This document shows, piece by piece, positions 51,943-64,000 of a DNA stretch of 64,000 bases. Position 1 is the stretch's first letter; the number at the start of each line of letters is the position of its first letter. The stretch is from Lingula anatina (Eukaryota; Brachiopoda; Lingulata; Lingulida; Lingulidae), in the NCBI RefSeq assembly GCF_001039355.2, contig NW_019775922.1, positions 20,239 to 84,238 of the forward strand. Direction: 5' to 3'. The notes beneath the pieces were generated by a model that made no database searches, was not told where the DNA came from, and was given only the letters and a program-made list of their open reading frames with translations. The position numbers and the translations under genes were made by a program.

Positions 51943-53037
51943 GGTCAATCTACCACTGGACTTGGATTGGCCAGAAATAATTAGGTCATTTTGCCTGAAG
52001 TTGTTGCTGGACTTTGATTGGTCAGTTTGAAATAAGGTCAATCTTGCACCGGACTTTGATTGGTCTATTTGAAATGATGCCATTCTTATAAAAATCCTCA
52101 TTGGTTCAGTGTTGGTCAGCTGGTGTGAGTCTGGCCAATTTCAGGGCACTTCTTTATGGAATCACCACGGTCTGTTTAATAAGTTGTGAACATACCCCCT
52201 TGTTGAACATTGAAGCACATTATCATCGTTTTCTCTTTTCTCATCTTTTTAATGATAAAAAACTTCACCCTGTTAAACCATGATGCAGATTAAATGTAAT
52301 TGATATTTTATGATCATTTAATTGTTGTAGATAAGAGATCTGTTGCGTACTATTAAGTGTCTTAAGCCATGTTTGCATGTTTGTGTCACTTTATGTCCAA
52401 TATTACACATGTATTATTATCCTTTTGTCCTGATTAACATAGTTTTACATAAGATTTAGCATGTAATTGGAGTGACAGATGTACTTAATAAATAGCAAGA
52501 TTTATGATTAATTAAGTGCAAAATTTCCATAATAACATGAATTAAAAAGCACTCAGTTAAATGGCATGTATTATTATGTGTAATTATATTTTTTCCTGAA
52601 AAATTATTTTTACGTTAAATAGGACTTGGGTTATGTACCAGATGTTTGAAATTGTTTGCAAAAATTTAAAAGGATAAAAGTTGAAAGAACATGATAAATT
52701 TTGATTTGACATGAAATGACATGTATAATATTTACTTTGAATTTTCTAAAAAAAAAAGTAACATGTTGCCTATACGTTTTTATGATACAGATGGTGTATA
52801 AAGATGCTATTATTTATGACAAGCGAAGAAATGGGTAACCCTTCGCATGAGAAAAAATAAGTAATATGGCACTGAACTTTTGTGTACAATTTCTCAATAA
52901 TTCACATGCATTGTGTACTTCACAAACATTTTAATGAGAAACTGGTGCCGAAAACTGTGAAGTCGGAAACTACCAAAATTGAACTCTTTCGCTCTAATGT
53001 TGTACAGTATATATAATTGTATGGGGGACTATGTCTA

Positions 53038-53043
53038 AATAAA
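53038..53043 (+). terminator. Candidate poly(A) signal AATAAA (copy 2)
   Basis: Exact allelic match of the signal at 51,511, with the same GT-rich downstream sequence. Confidence 0.45.
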
Positions 53044-55368
53044 ATGTGAAATTTTCAGATACGTTTTGGTTGTTAGACCGTTTTCGTTTCTTTGAGGGGA
53101 AGGGGGGGGGGGGTAGTTTTTAGTGTCAGGGGGTAATGGAACCGCACTAGAACCTCCGGTTACAAGCCGAGAGGTAAGAAAATAATAACAAATTGAATTA
53201 TGGATAAGCGATTTTTGCAACTGTCACTGCATTCTCGTCGTACGGTGTGCCTGTAAAAGGATCAGCGTCAAAGGCCGTTCATGTGTTGTTATTTGCCGAA
53301 TTTTTTTTTCATTCTGTATGTAAAATGTTTTGAAAGTGTAAGTTCCTAACTAACACTGGGGGCGCTGAACCAGCCACGAAGGCAGTTTCGGAACTAGAGG
53401 TGCTTAAGAAAAACAATTGATCTTTTCAGTATTGAGAGCCTAGAAGCGAATAAAAATCATTCTGTGCTCATTGAAATATTATTAGTAATATCTAGGTATA
53501 TTGATTAGTAATTTTATTGAGCACAGAAATGTTTTTACATTTAAAAGTCTCTCTAATTACTTAATATTTTATTAATATTTTTATTATTACATTAATATTA
53601 ATGATAGTAAATAAATGGAAAAATCGATATAGTGTTATACAATATACATTATAAATGGATACAAGTAAAATAGATGAGATCCTTTGTGTATTTGTTACTA
53701 ATTATTTGCGTTTATCATCATCTTACTTACAAATTTCTAATACAAATATTGCATCCTAGCTAATATATATAAAGAAATATACCGTCAAATTCTGTTCAAG
53801 AGAATTATTTTCCCCCAAATTTAATACTAAAATTCTACGCCGCTTGTATCTTAAGCCAAGGAATTTGTCGTACAGCTAATAAGAACATACTTAAATCCAA
53901 CGATTCTTATTCAAGATCACCGCCGGGTCTCGTTGAACTGACAGTCTGCGTAATCTTTTTTTACAACCGAAATCGGATTTTCCACCGTCTTAGATACAAA
54001 AATAGCAGCAGCAGGAAACGTGTGGTATCGTGTGAACTTGTTTGGTAATTTAGGCACCAACCTGACCTACTCGCGAAACCTCACAACGGGTTCTAATTAA
54101 TTTGATTAGTAATTTAGTGGAGAAAAATCACATGAGCGAGATTGAAGGTTTTCGTGTTTGTGGAAGAACGCCGGAAGTCCCCAGTTCTTTATGGGTGTTT
54201 CGTCATCTTAAGTCTAATTTCCCGTGGGTCTCTTAATCGAATTATTCATACATTTAAATAATGTTACTTGAGACCGAGCCAGTTGCATGCATGTTCTTAG
54301 TTCGTGCGTTTTTCAATAAAAATGCTATAAGTTTTAGAGTTCAAGTGAGGGTTTTTTTTATTGCCGTCACCAGACGGTAAAGGAGTGTAAAACGAACGCT
54401 TTATTATCTCCAAAATCCTGCTGTTACCTTAAATGTTAGGTAAACTGCCGTAATTAAAACAATTCCTTATTGCAATAAAAGATGCTTTTAAAGTGCAAAG
54501 TAATTTCCATAAAAAGTGTCATTTTCCACTAGTCATTTGCAGCCCTACAACGATTTTGAAGTAATTATGGGTAGATGTATATTTAGATTTTGTAGGTTTT
54601 TAGGTGTTTTCAGATATTTCAAGGCATTTCAGGTGTGGTTGCAGCCTGTCAATTCCATTTCTTATATTTATTTAACTATTACACTTTATTCACGAAGGGT
54701 GAAAACATGGTAAATAAAAACTTTATCCTCCCCTTTGATCCTGATTTTTTCACATAAGGACAACGGTCACTTTTCCTATATGGCCTATGAAGTAAAAAAT
54801 AACAATTTAAAACTTACAGTAAAGCGTCCTGTTTCAGGTCATCAAAACCCCCAACAGAGTGTTGTTATATTCAGCAACGATCTGGCTGGAAGGCATTAAA
54901 GAGTAAAGTTTAATTTTAACAAGCCAAAAGGTAAAATGGTTTTCCGCTTATCGTTTTATCGGTGAAAGTGCACGGCGACGACAGACGCAGGTGACGGCTA
55001 TATGTACAGACACATCGGTGTCTGTACATAAAAACAGTAAAGTGATTGGGATATAAAATGCTCAAACACTCCAGGCTAATTATGCTAAATAAAGATCTTG
55101 CGAACATATAATGATACATGTGAAAACGTTATTGTACTGCTACATTTGCCATTAGCCAATTATTTACTCTTGTTTCAATGGCGACGCTTTGTCATATAGT
55201 TCAACAAAATACCTTTCCAAAAACTTTCTGCTTGCAAAGTTGCAAGGTGCCCCCTGTTAATGTAGCATAAACTCGTTTTCTGGATGTAATTGTGTTGTTT
55301 TAGTTTCTTAGACTATGTTTAGAATTGGGAAATTATTCCGAGCTTTAGATGTTTGCGTGAGAGAGAGG

Positions 55369-55372
<4 letters not shown>

Positions 55373-55409
<37 letters not shown>

Positions 55410-55443
55410 TGTGTGTGTGTGAGGAGAGAGAGAGAGAGAGAGG
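55373..55443. repeat. (GT)n(GA)n microsatellite
   Basis: A gt tract followed by a ga tract; the open frames across it are repeat-driven. Confidence 0.96.
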
Positions 55444-55808
55444 GAGGGAGGAAGCGAGAGAGCGCGAGGTGGGCGGTGAGTAATGTGTTTAATAAAAACC
55501 ACACGTGCTCATCGGTGCGCGTGTGTGCATGCTGGAAATAATAAAAGGAATATGAAATGCCAATAACTGCTGTATTAAACTACCAAATCAAATTTATTAC
55601 AGTATACGATTTCTTCAGGCCGTGGCGCATTTCGTGCGCTGCGCGTATCACTTTGCCATTAGAGCCTAATATATGAATCGCCATACAGTAATATTACTAG
55701 CAGGGATGATTATTCGATAATAATAAAATATAGAGGTCTTGTGTTGGCGTGTGAACGGATACGGTTCTGCTTCCGCTCCTAGAGCCTTCTAGCTGGAGAT
55801 ATAATTAG

Positions 55809-55825
55809 CTCTCTCTCTCTCTCCA

Positions 55826-55861
<36 letters not shown>

Positions 55862-55864
55862 AGT
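55809..55864. repeat. (CT)n(GT)n(GC)n compound microsatellite
   Basis: Short ct run, gt run, then gcgcgcgc. The alternating purine-pyrimidine part could take up Z-DNA. Confidence 0.95.
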
Positions 55865-56887
55865 GCGCGCTTGCGGCTGTGTGAAATGCGCGCACAGCTC
55901 TCTCCCCTCTCCCTCTGCTAATCCATGATTTGGTTTCGAACCTGGTCTAAATTTTTAAGTCAACTATCCCACAACGTTTACCACACAAACTGAAGAGCTT
56001 CCGGCTTTACAGGGGCTATCAATTGCATTGTAAATTAGAAACCACACAGTGACATACCAGCAAATGTAATCAATTTGTCCTATTTTTTTATGACTTCGCT
56101 TATTGTAAACCAGTTAAAGAGCGTTGACAATGCAGTTGCAAGCAGGAATCGAAATTCAATATCGCCCCTTTTATCAACCTAAATGGCCTTAATTAGTTAG
56201 TAACGAATTTTTCAAAACATATCCAGCCGCTGGTGTTTACTTAATTGATATCACTTAATTCTTTGCCTCTCTGTAAGCCTTTCATCGTCAATTTTTCATT
56301 TTTCGAAATCAACTTTTGTGAAGGAGTGTCGGTTTCTTTTACTGTGGTTTTCTTCTGTAAGGAACTTTGCTTAATTAGCGGCGCCCATACAAAGACAGCG
56401 TCTCGTACTCTGTGCTAATATTGAGATACACAGGGATGGTAACAGATGCCGGGTTTTTCTTTGCTTTAACTCGGGAATGTGTTTGACGCGTTGTTTACAG
56501 GGTCCCTCAGGTGTCTGTGAATTATTGAAACGTGTCTCGAGGCAAGTTTGACAAACGTGTGGAAACTTAAATGTGATTTGTGTTTTTAGTGTTTTTCTTT
56601 TTCATCACCTCCATCTCTCTTTCTCTCTTGATCTTCTTTTTCTTCTTCTTCTTTATCACCCCCTCTATATCATACACCTGCTTGTGGCCGCATTTCCAAA
56701 ACGTATAATGACATCTTTCCAACCCAGCTGTAAGAAGAACCAAATGTCGCTCTTGTGCGTTTCCAGAATACGTCTGATTCGCCTCAACCACATTAACTTA
56801 AAGTGACAAAATAACGAGCTTGTGATTTTCAAATCATGTCAAAAGCCGATCGCACGCGTATGTATGTTTAGCGTGCGTTGCTTTGGA

Positions 56888-56897
56888 AGAGAGAGAG

Positions 56898-56932
<35 letters not shown>

Positions 56933-56969
56933 ATGGCGTGCGTCTGCCAGAGAGAGAGAGAGAGAGAGA
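56888..56969. repeat. (GA)n(GT)n(GA)n compound microsatellite
   Basis: ga run, gt run, short unique piece, ga run. Confidence 0.95.
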
Positions 56970-57816
56970 CGAAAAAGATAAAGAAGACAGAGTTGTTGGC
57001 TTAAGCAGGAGAAAATACACCCTTCTGCTCAAATATGGGGCCACTTTTAAGGGGGTGGTACCCCGGGGGCCCGGATTGGGTCACCCCTGTCTTGTTTTCC
57101 TTTTTTGTTTGCCCTACTACATTGTATATTTCCTAGCAAACAAACAAACGTTTATTCAGCTAACTGTGTGTCACGTCCTAAAGAGCATTCAATTTCTAAA
57201 GCTTGACTTCAACATTCGAAAAGTTACTCTGTTCCAAATAAGTATTTTTAAAGATCCTATTACGTACGTCTAATTATAGCCAGCACACATTGAAAAGAAA
57301 AGAAAAAAAGAGCGAATGATTTGGACTTCAAAAGTCAAAAACCGTCGATTATGATTCGAAACGATGGATGCAAAACAAATTTGTTACAGTAAATTAATTC
57401 AATTGCCGGGCGAGAGGAGGGAAAATTTGCACGCCGTAATTGGATCAACAAAACGCCACTTCCTTCCGAATACGGGGCCTGACCCTATCCCCTTCTCCCC
57501 TGCACGGTCAACACACATTTCTGTTTGTTCACTTTATTAAATGTATATAACCCATTAACAGAAGTTATTTCTCTTCGCCGCAACGCGAAAAATGTACAAT
57601 TATCACAGCACAACCGTTGTTAATTGAAAGAGTAAAGCTACTATTGAATTTGGACGATTATCGCTTATTGACATAACGTAAGGAATACAAGATTCCCAAT
57701 TATCGCTGGAGAATAGCAAGGGAAGGCGGAGTATTTTCCAACTAATTGAGTCGAACGTTATCAATATTATTCTTCGGTGAAAGGCCCGAGTTAGCGGTAT
57801 TGTGATCGGAGGGATG

Positions 57817-57850
57817 TATAAATATGAGAAATAGAGGGAATATCAACATC
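57817..57850 (+). promoter_or_regulatory. Candidate TATA promoter
   Basis: TATAAATA at 57,817-57,824, with an Inr-like TCA at about 57,843, 26 bases on. A splice-donor-like gaggtaaact follows near 58,031. No coding exon is attached, so this could be the first exon of a gene to the right or chance. Confidence 0.25.
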
Positions 57851-60092
57851 GTTATTAACGGCTGTTTTTGTGGGATACTGGTAATTGCCACGGCGTTCTG
57901 TACAAGTGACTCGGGTGACGAGAGCGTCGGGGCAGATCATCGCAGAGATCGTGTGAAATAGGAAGAAAGCAAGTGGAAGAGGGTCGGACGAGGGAATTCA
58001 CGAGCGCCCTTGTACTCTCTTAATCGCTTCTGAGGTAAACTCTGGTCAATACCCTGTGCTGAACGGAACCAGTTTTTTTCTATCCGAACAGATCACCAAA
58101 AGGAGTAGTTCACGGTAAGCGCATGAAGGGTTTGCACGAGCAATTCACTCCCTTGTCTTATTATAATCATCGCGTACACTGTGTAGAGCGCATGCCCAAG
58201 GGACGCGACAGTTCTTACAAAAAGACAAAAACGATACGTTGCGTTAATCACTGTGCCAATGACATTATCGAATGCGTAATGACAGTTAAGCTAGTGTAGT
58301 TTTATTTCAATTTATCAACCTAAATGACGAAGTCTCTAATTGTATGTTTCTAGAACAGGACTACAATTCAAGCCAAGGAAAACTACGGCGGACCTCACTG
58401 TTAGACCAACCAACAGACTTTGAGCGGGGAAGGGCGTGAGCACGAACAAATTCGCTTGCGCGTAATTTACCCACGTCAGCTGCAAAACAGTGATATCAAA
58501 AAGGACAAAAAAGAAAAAAAAATTCCTCTTATGACCAACGGTATGCACACATTGTGGCATAGTACGCTTCATTCCTCCTAGAAGAATCTCGTGACTTTTG
58601 CCGTGTGCGTCGTAATACTTGGGCACGTTTTGTTTTAAAGGACAGCGGTGGTTTCCGCGACGCCAAAATGTCCACTGTACTGGACCTTTGCGTGACACGG
58701 ACAACGCCATGCAAATGCTTGACATTTGAGATTTACCTTTGATTGTCTTCAATGAAGTAAGATTTCGTCAGCCTTTGGTTGGTCAGGAAAAGACATCTAC
58801 ATTGCCAAAAGTTACGTGTCATGGTATTTCGCCTGACCTAGCCTTGACTCTGAAAGTTCGTGCAGATTTCAACAGCGTCTGCGGTACATATTCTTACGGC
58901 ATGCTGTAGGTAAGGTTAAAAACAGCTTTTGAAGTTTTCTCAGATGAAAGATATTGAGCATTCTGCCGCTTAGGAAAAACTTTTTTATCAAGGCGTTTCT
59001 TTTTTTTTCTTCTTTTTTTCTTGACACAAATTCGAAGAAGTGAAATACCGCCCCTTTCAGTGTAGTCATTTTGTTTAGATTTAGCACTGAGTGACATAAG
59101 TGTCGTGTACTGATAATTTTTTCCGGGTTTCGTAACCTTTGCACGCGTCCCTTGAAAGGACGGTCGCACTATTTGACCTTACAACGACACTTACGAAGAT
59201 GTTAGTACAAAAGCAAAGCTGTCGCATCATTCACCCTATTAGGTAGACACTTCTTAAAGTCATTATAACTGTCATCAAGGGAATAGAAGGCATTTTCTTG
59301 GGAACACGGTTGGGAAACTGTCAGAAGACTTGGAACGCAGCCAAGCAGGCACCGAAGAAGCGATATCAATTCCCTTCAAGGAAACCTTACTGAGGTAAAG
59401 TGTGGTGTTTAATGGATAATAAGTTGGTTAATTATCCCCAATTCTTCTATAATATCTGGGTTTCATCTCGTAGTACTTACCTGCTGCTGTGGTTCGACAC
59501 AGACCTAGCCCCTTTTAACATTGAGCGGTATGCTTTAGCGATACGGCGTGTATCGGTACGCTTTGAGAGATGGTTAACTTAAAAGCCTGGTAATTGCGTA
59601 AGAGAGTCATACCTAAGCGGAGACTCGGCCAAGTAATTAACATAACTAAACCGCAGGTAGCGATCGCACTTGTAGGCAGATTGTGCAAGGGAGTGAAATC
59701 CTCTGTAGCGCGCCACCTAAAATTGTACCCTTACAAAATGAATAAATATACCACTCGCTGTGTGAAGGACTTTTTATCATTATGTCGTTGCGGTACTTGG
59801 GTATGTCTCGGACGAATATCCACAAGCGCAGGTGCGCCCACAAACACGAGCGCACGTTCGCAGGTACCTACACGTGTGCATGCGTGAATGCACGCATACG
59901 AGAAAAAAAGCTGACTGTATTAAAATGGTGGGCTAATAGGGCCTAAATATTTGGCCGTTTTAGAATATCCCTGTGATCTGCGATCTGCATATTCACGTTG
60001 GATAACGCTGAGCTGACGACTAGGAGAAAACGCAGACTTACAGTTCATTACCAATGAAACCATCGTTCCACAAAGACGTGTTAATCTGATTG

Positions 60093-60154
60093 CATTCAGC
60101 GAAAGTCCATACGGAGTTGGATCGATCTACGTAAAACGATAGCTTTGGGAATGA
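60093..60154 (-). mobile_element. Possible diverged MITE end
   Basis: Read on the - strand, cattccca through tagatcgatcc and aactccgt through ttcgctgaat follows the order of words in the elements at 47,684 and 34,379. The match is imperfect. Confidence 0.35.
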
Positions 60155-63076
60155 GATCGTAGAGACGTGATCGGCACTGTTGCAAACTGCATTACTTATA
60201 ATGCTTTAAAGTAACTCCAGGATAGTGCCCCGACTTACTATACCTGCCTCAACTGTTACAAGGCTGATAATTTAAAAATAACCTAGCCGTTTTTTAACTG
60301 TTTTTCTACTCTAAACCGTCACTTTTCCAGCTGAGAATAGATCCGTCGTCTCTATTCCTGCATATATTTAAAGAAAAGGCTATGGAAATCGGCGAATGTA
60401 AACGATAAAAAAGGGAAAAACGATAAAAATCTGATATATATTGAAGGAAGGGAGTGCCATTAAAGCCCTTTTTCATGTAAGTCGTTTTTTAGAAAGTAAG
60501 CAATAACCTGAAAATTGTCTCGAAACGAAGTATTGCATGCCTAAAAGAATATGAATATCAAAGAAAAAAAGGATGTTTGAAAATTCAACATAGGACTTTT
60601 AAATTACAAAACGTGACAGGCGGGGTTAAAAGCTTGGTTTCATTGTCATTTTTCTAAGGTTAAGGAGAGACTATACGGATGCACGATAAACAAATTGACC
60701 TCGAGTTCATTGTATTAGAGCAGAGGACAATGACCTTTCCGTAAACGGTGTCAAAAAAAGTTGGCACTGATAAAAAGGAATACTGCCTGTAACTATGTTT
60801 CTTAAATACTATGGAGAAGTACAGAAAGATGGCCCAATACATCGGTTCATCATCAATAGTTGTAAAGGGGAAAAAAGGGAATTTGTTATTTCTGTGGTAC
60901 CATAAGGTTTCCTTATTCTCCGTGGCAGCGCTTAGGGTACATAAATCTTGAAATATTTTTTTCAGGAATTAGTGATAAACCCTGACACCAGTCAATCAGA
61001 CATTAGGTAATCATACAGGCTTCAATAATCTTTAAACATTCGATTGTTAGTAAAATATTAGCCTATTTTGAATACGCTGTTGGTCACTCTATTAATTATG
61101 AAAATGCGTAGTACAAGTACATGTAGCTTTGTTAAGTGGCAGATGTCGCGTGTTATAGGTCAAGTAGGCGGGTGGTCTCCAGTGCAGATTGTCACGTAAT
61201 TTTGTCCATGTTTAAACGGTCAGTTCAATATTATTAGTAATATGTCTGGATCCGTCACATTTCTCCGGCTTAGGCCCCTATCATTTTTTTTTTTTTTGGC
61301 AATGTCGCAAACAAAGCGGAATTAATCTGATTAAATAGCTCTTTCTCTCTCCATTAACGCCTTGCATGCACGTACACGAATCAATCGACAGTTATTATTG
61401 GCTATTTTCGTAAATCAGCAGTTTTATTAAGAAATCTTCATTACACAACGTCCCTTTTCTCTGTCGATCACTGGCGCGTAAGTTTTATATTGAGCACATT
61501 TAGTGAAATCAACAACCGGGAAAGTTTCACGGGTTTGAACTTTTTAACATTGAATGTGCGTTCTATTGAGTGTAAATTGGCACTTCCGATCAAGCATTTG
61601 AAAGGAACACAAAGTTCCTATCCGGCGCAGACGATATCGTAATCCACACCCATTTACGGCACTTCCGGTAAATGTAAACAGAAAAGAGAAAACGAGCTTG
61701 CTAAAAAAGTAATATATTTGGGGGTTTTTATCTAATAACTGCTTTGTAATTATTTGCAGAACAGGACAAAGGGTAAAGCGGAACTTTGATGCGTGCCTTT
61801 TGTTTGAAGGACAAAAGTAAAAACATTTTGTAGAATAGTTTGAGTTAAAAAATCTATAGGTCTGTTCTTACTGATTCAGCCGGAACCCAAACTGATATTT
61901 ATACGTTTTTTCTCCCTCATAACCATCGATTGGGACATGTATTTCTTTTCATAATACATAACCGAGTAAAGATCCTTTTTCTCTTGGCGATATCGATATG
62001 CCTGCATACATCTGTAATGTAACTGGTTGTTTGATAAATACTTGCACTGTGAAAGATTTCTTCGTCCCATTTAATACCTTTCCTGCACTTTTCTAAGCGG
62101 TTTAATCGCTATATTAGATTCTGGAAATCCTTTTTTTCTGTTACATAAACAAACAAAACACAAAAGCCAAATTTCCTCTTCAATTTTTGTTCCAGATTGC
62201 GTGTTTCAATTGTTGTAGTTTGATCTATATGAGCTATTAGGGCCTACCATGAAATGTCACTTTATTAAAAAAAATTGGCAAGAAGAGCTGACGTAATAAC
62301 CTGTAAGTCAAATTCGACCTTTAAGATCAGAGTTAAATGTTCCCTTGAGGAAAACACTATAAATCCATCCCATCAACAAAATTAAGAATCCCAAGCTACC
62401 TTTAACGTGAATCAAATATACAGTATAGATGAACTCGGATAAAACAGCTCATGCTGACTTGAAATTACAAAATTAAATTAAGGTCCTCATACACCCTAGG
62501 TAAAAATGGCCATCAGATATTTCCTCTTTTCGCATCCAACCCATTTATCTACCTATACTCAAACACTACACTGTGGATGATTTAGTGTGACACGGTCATG
62601 TCAAATTCTCGCATAAAACATTTCTTAGCAAAGAAAACGACTTCAGCAGTGTCACCGGCAAAAAGAATAAAAAATGGCGACAGTGGCGACGATAATCTAA
62701 TCTCTCCATCTAGCCAATTGTCGTCCTTCAGCTACGTTAAATACCGTGCCTTTATGGAGAATTCTCAACCACTGTAATCAGCCAAGAAATGACGACATGG
62801 CAGAAGAGTAATTTACAACCATAATGATCAGACCCCAGTGTCATTACTGTGCTCCATACAAATTGTGAAACTGAGAAATCCATATATTTTGTTTGGAGTA
62901 ATAAGTACCCTGTCAGTTTTAGGTTAGCGTCGGAGCATAACCTTTGTTGTAAAAAAATGGTTAAGTTGAGGCCTCTCACGGCTGTGTTACCTTTAACCAC
63001 TCATTTTGTCTTTCCCTTGCCCCCACCCCTGCCCCCACCCCGCATACACAAACACATCTCCAACTTTTGTAAAAGC

Positions 63077-63180
63077 AAAAAAAAAAAAAAAAAAAAAAAA
63101 AAACGTTCCACCGAGTATTCCAAACTTAGTGTATTTTCAGTTTAAAACGACGCAAACACCGACAGAAAGCAGAGGCGAGC

Positions 63181-63213
<33 letters not shown>
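63077..63213. repeat. Two poly(A) runs
   Basis: A runs of roughly 28-30 bases at about 63,077-63,104 and 63,184-63,213, about 80 bases apart, followed by a long polypyrimidine stretch at 63,285-63,380. Confidence 0.95.
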
Positions 63214-64000
63214 GCGTGTGCGCAACAACGACCAGTTACCACTGATATGTCACAAATATAACATTACCCCTCTCCAATGTTACCGCCTCCTCCTCCTCCT
63301 CCACTCCCCCACCCCCCCTCTCTCTCTCTCTTCATCGACCCACCCTACCCTCTCTCCTCTTTCTCTGCCTCCCTTCCCCGTTTCCTCTATTACGTCCTGT
63401 CAAGCGTCTTGCTTGTTGTTAATCTGACTGGCCTACAGTTACTTGAAAACACACTGTCAGCTTGCCATTCGAGTGAATTGTTACAATAATTTAGTACAAT
63501 ATCTTCAAGAACAAAACCGCACTTAAAATGGGAATTAAATCTGCCCAATTAGACAAATTCTTAAGTGTGATTTTGTTTGTTGAAAAAAGGTCCACTCCTT
63601 TTTATTATTATTAGATACATATATGAAGCTCCATCATCATTTCTAAATAAATCATCTTCATTTTTTTAGTAAACGCTACTCCTTAACCAAGACTATAATT
63701 GTTAGCGTTAATCGGGATCTTATCAGTTCGTTTAATCAGATGTTTTTGAAATGTCAAGTACAACCTCGCTTGTTAATAACAGTTCCTCGCCAGCACAGAT
63801 TTTTCCATAAGGAAATATGGTAATAATAATGACAGTTCATTAAAGTTTATTAGTTTTATCTTTTTTTGAATAACAGAATCCCCAAGGAGGCACTGAAATA
63901 CTTATATTTATCGAACCTCAAATCTACACACGTAAAACTTCCATCATAAGGAAAAATTATCACCACTCCTCAATTTTTAAGGCGCATTATAATGAGAGTT

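Larger units (their letters stand above)
53114..64000. other. 3' intergenic region with no exon recognised
   Basis: About 11 kb. By eye it is less AT-rich than the POLA1 introns, with complex stretches rich in TAATTA-like words: about 54,030-54,320, 56,020-56,420 and 57,380-57,800. I checked both strands for an ARX-type homeodomain (WFQNRRAK) and octapeptide and saw neither. The longest open frames are low-complexity or unlike known proteins. This is probably regulatory or spacer DNA. Confidence 0.6.

Noticed and set aside
55925-55960. ggtttcgaacctgg as a possible tRNA T-arm
   Set aside because: The pairing around it is poor and no anticodon or acceptor stem could be fitted on either strand.
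58336-58752. 138-codon open frame on the - strand
   Set aside because: It contains a poly-Phe run from a T/A tract, overlaps other open frames and resembles no known family; most likely chance.
59594-59887. 97-codon open frame on the + strand
   Set aside because: No recognisable domain, no splice or UTR context; isolated in the gene-free flank.
53114-64000. ARX or another homeobox gene in the 3' flank
   Set aside because: No homeodomain helix-3 coding (WFQNRRAK) or octapeptide was found by eye on either strand.

Overview
The window is AT-rich nuclear DNA from an animal. Its genes have many short exons with canonical GT/AG splice sites, separated by introns full of microsatellites. The main content is one gene on the + strand: POLA1, the catalytic subunit of DNA polymerase alpha. 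Its coding exons run from 11,948 to 50,415. I could place 37 exons, each with consistent splice phase, giving a protein of about 1,490 residues. The organism is probably a marine bilaterian invertebrate with high heterozygosity, because the paired allelic copies differ by many SNPs and indels. Frequent TACATGTA and TAGGCCTA words fit such genomes, but I cannot name the phylum.

Layout. 1-10,141: no gene recognised; it holds one intact MITE, a 31-bp minisatellite and simple repeats. 10,142-10,243 (- strand): a short exon that may be the first coding exon of PCYT1 (choline-phosphate cytidylyltransferase). 10,244-11,947: a divergent promoter region with E2F-type sites touching the POLA1 start codon. 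11,948-50,415: POLA1. 50,416 to about 51,530: its 3'UTR. 53,114-64,000: an intergenic stretch in which no exon is recognised, with homeodomain-type TAATTA motifs, a candidate TATA promoter and many microsatellites.

Assembly. Five blocks of the gene appear twice, head to tail: exon 18; exons 22-25; exons 26-29; exons 30-35; exon 37 with the 3' flank. Each pair is joined by a single N that lies at or near a low-complexity run in four of the five cases. Across the duplicated exons I count about 31 synonymous and 3 replacement differences, and no broken frames. This is what two alleles placed end to end in a scaffold would look like, not a real tandem duplication. A single-copy gene model should use one copy of each. 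Three longer N gaps also occur, and one cuts exon 10.

Biology. POLA1 works with POLA2 and primase to make the RNA-DNA primers of replication. In vertebrates PCYT1B lies head to head with POLA1, and ARX lies beyond its 3' end. The POLA1 introns and 3' flank there hold ARX enhancers. The candidate PCYT1 exon, two introns with conserved-looking noncoding islands, and the quiet but motif-rich 3' flank fit the idea that this window is part of an ancient PCYT1-POLA1-ARX regulatory block. ARX itself is not in the window. I found no sign of a wholly new biological system.
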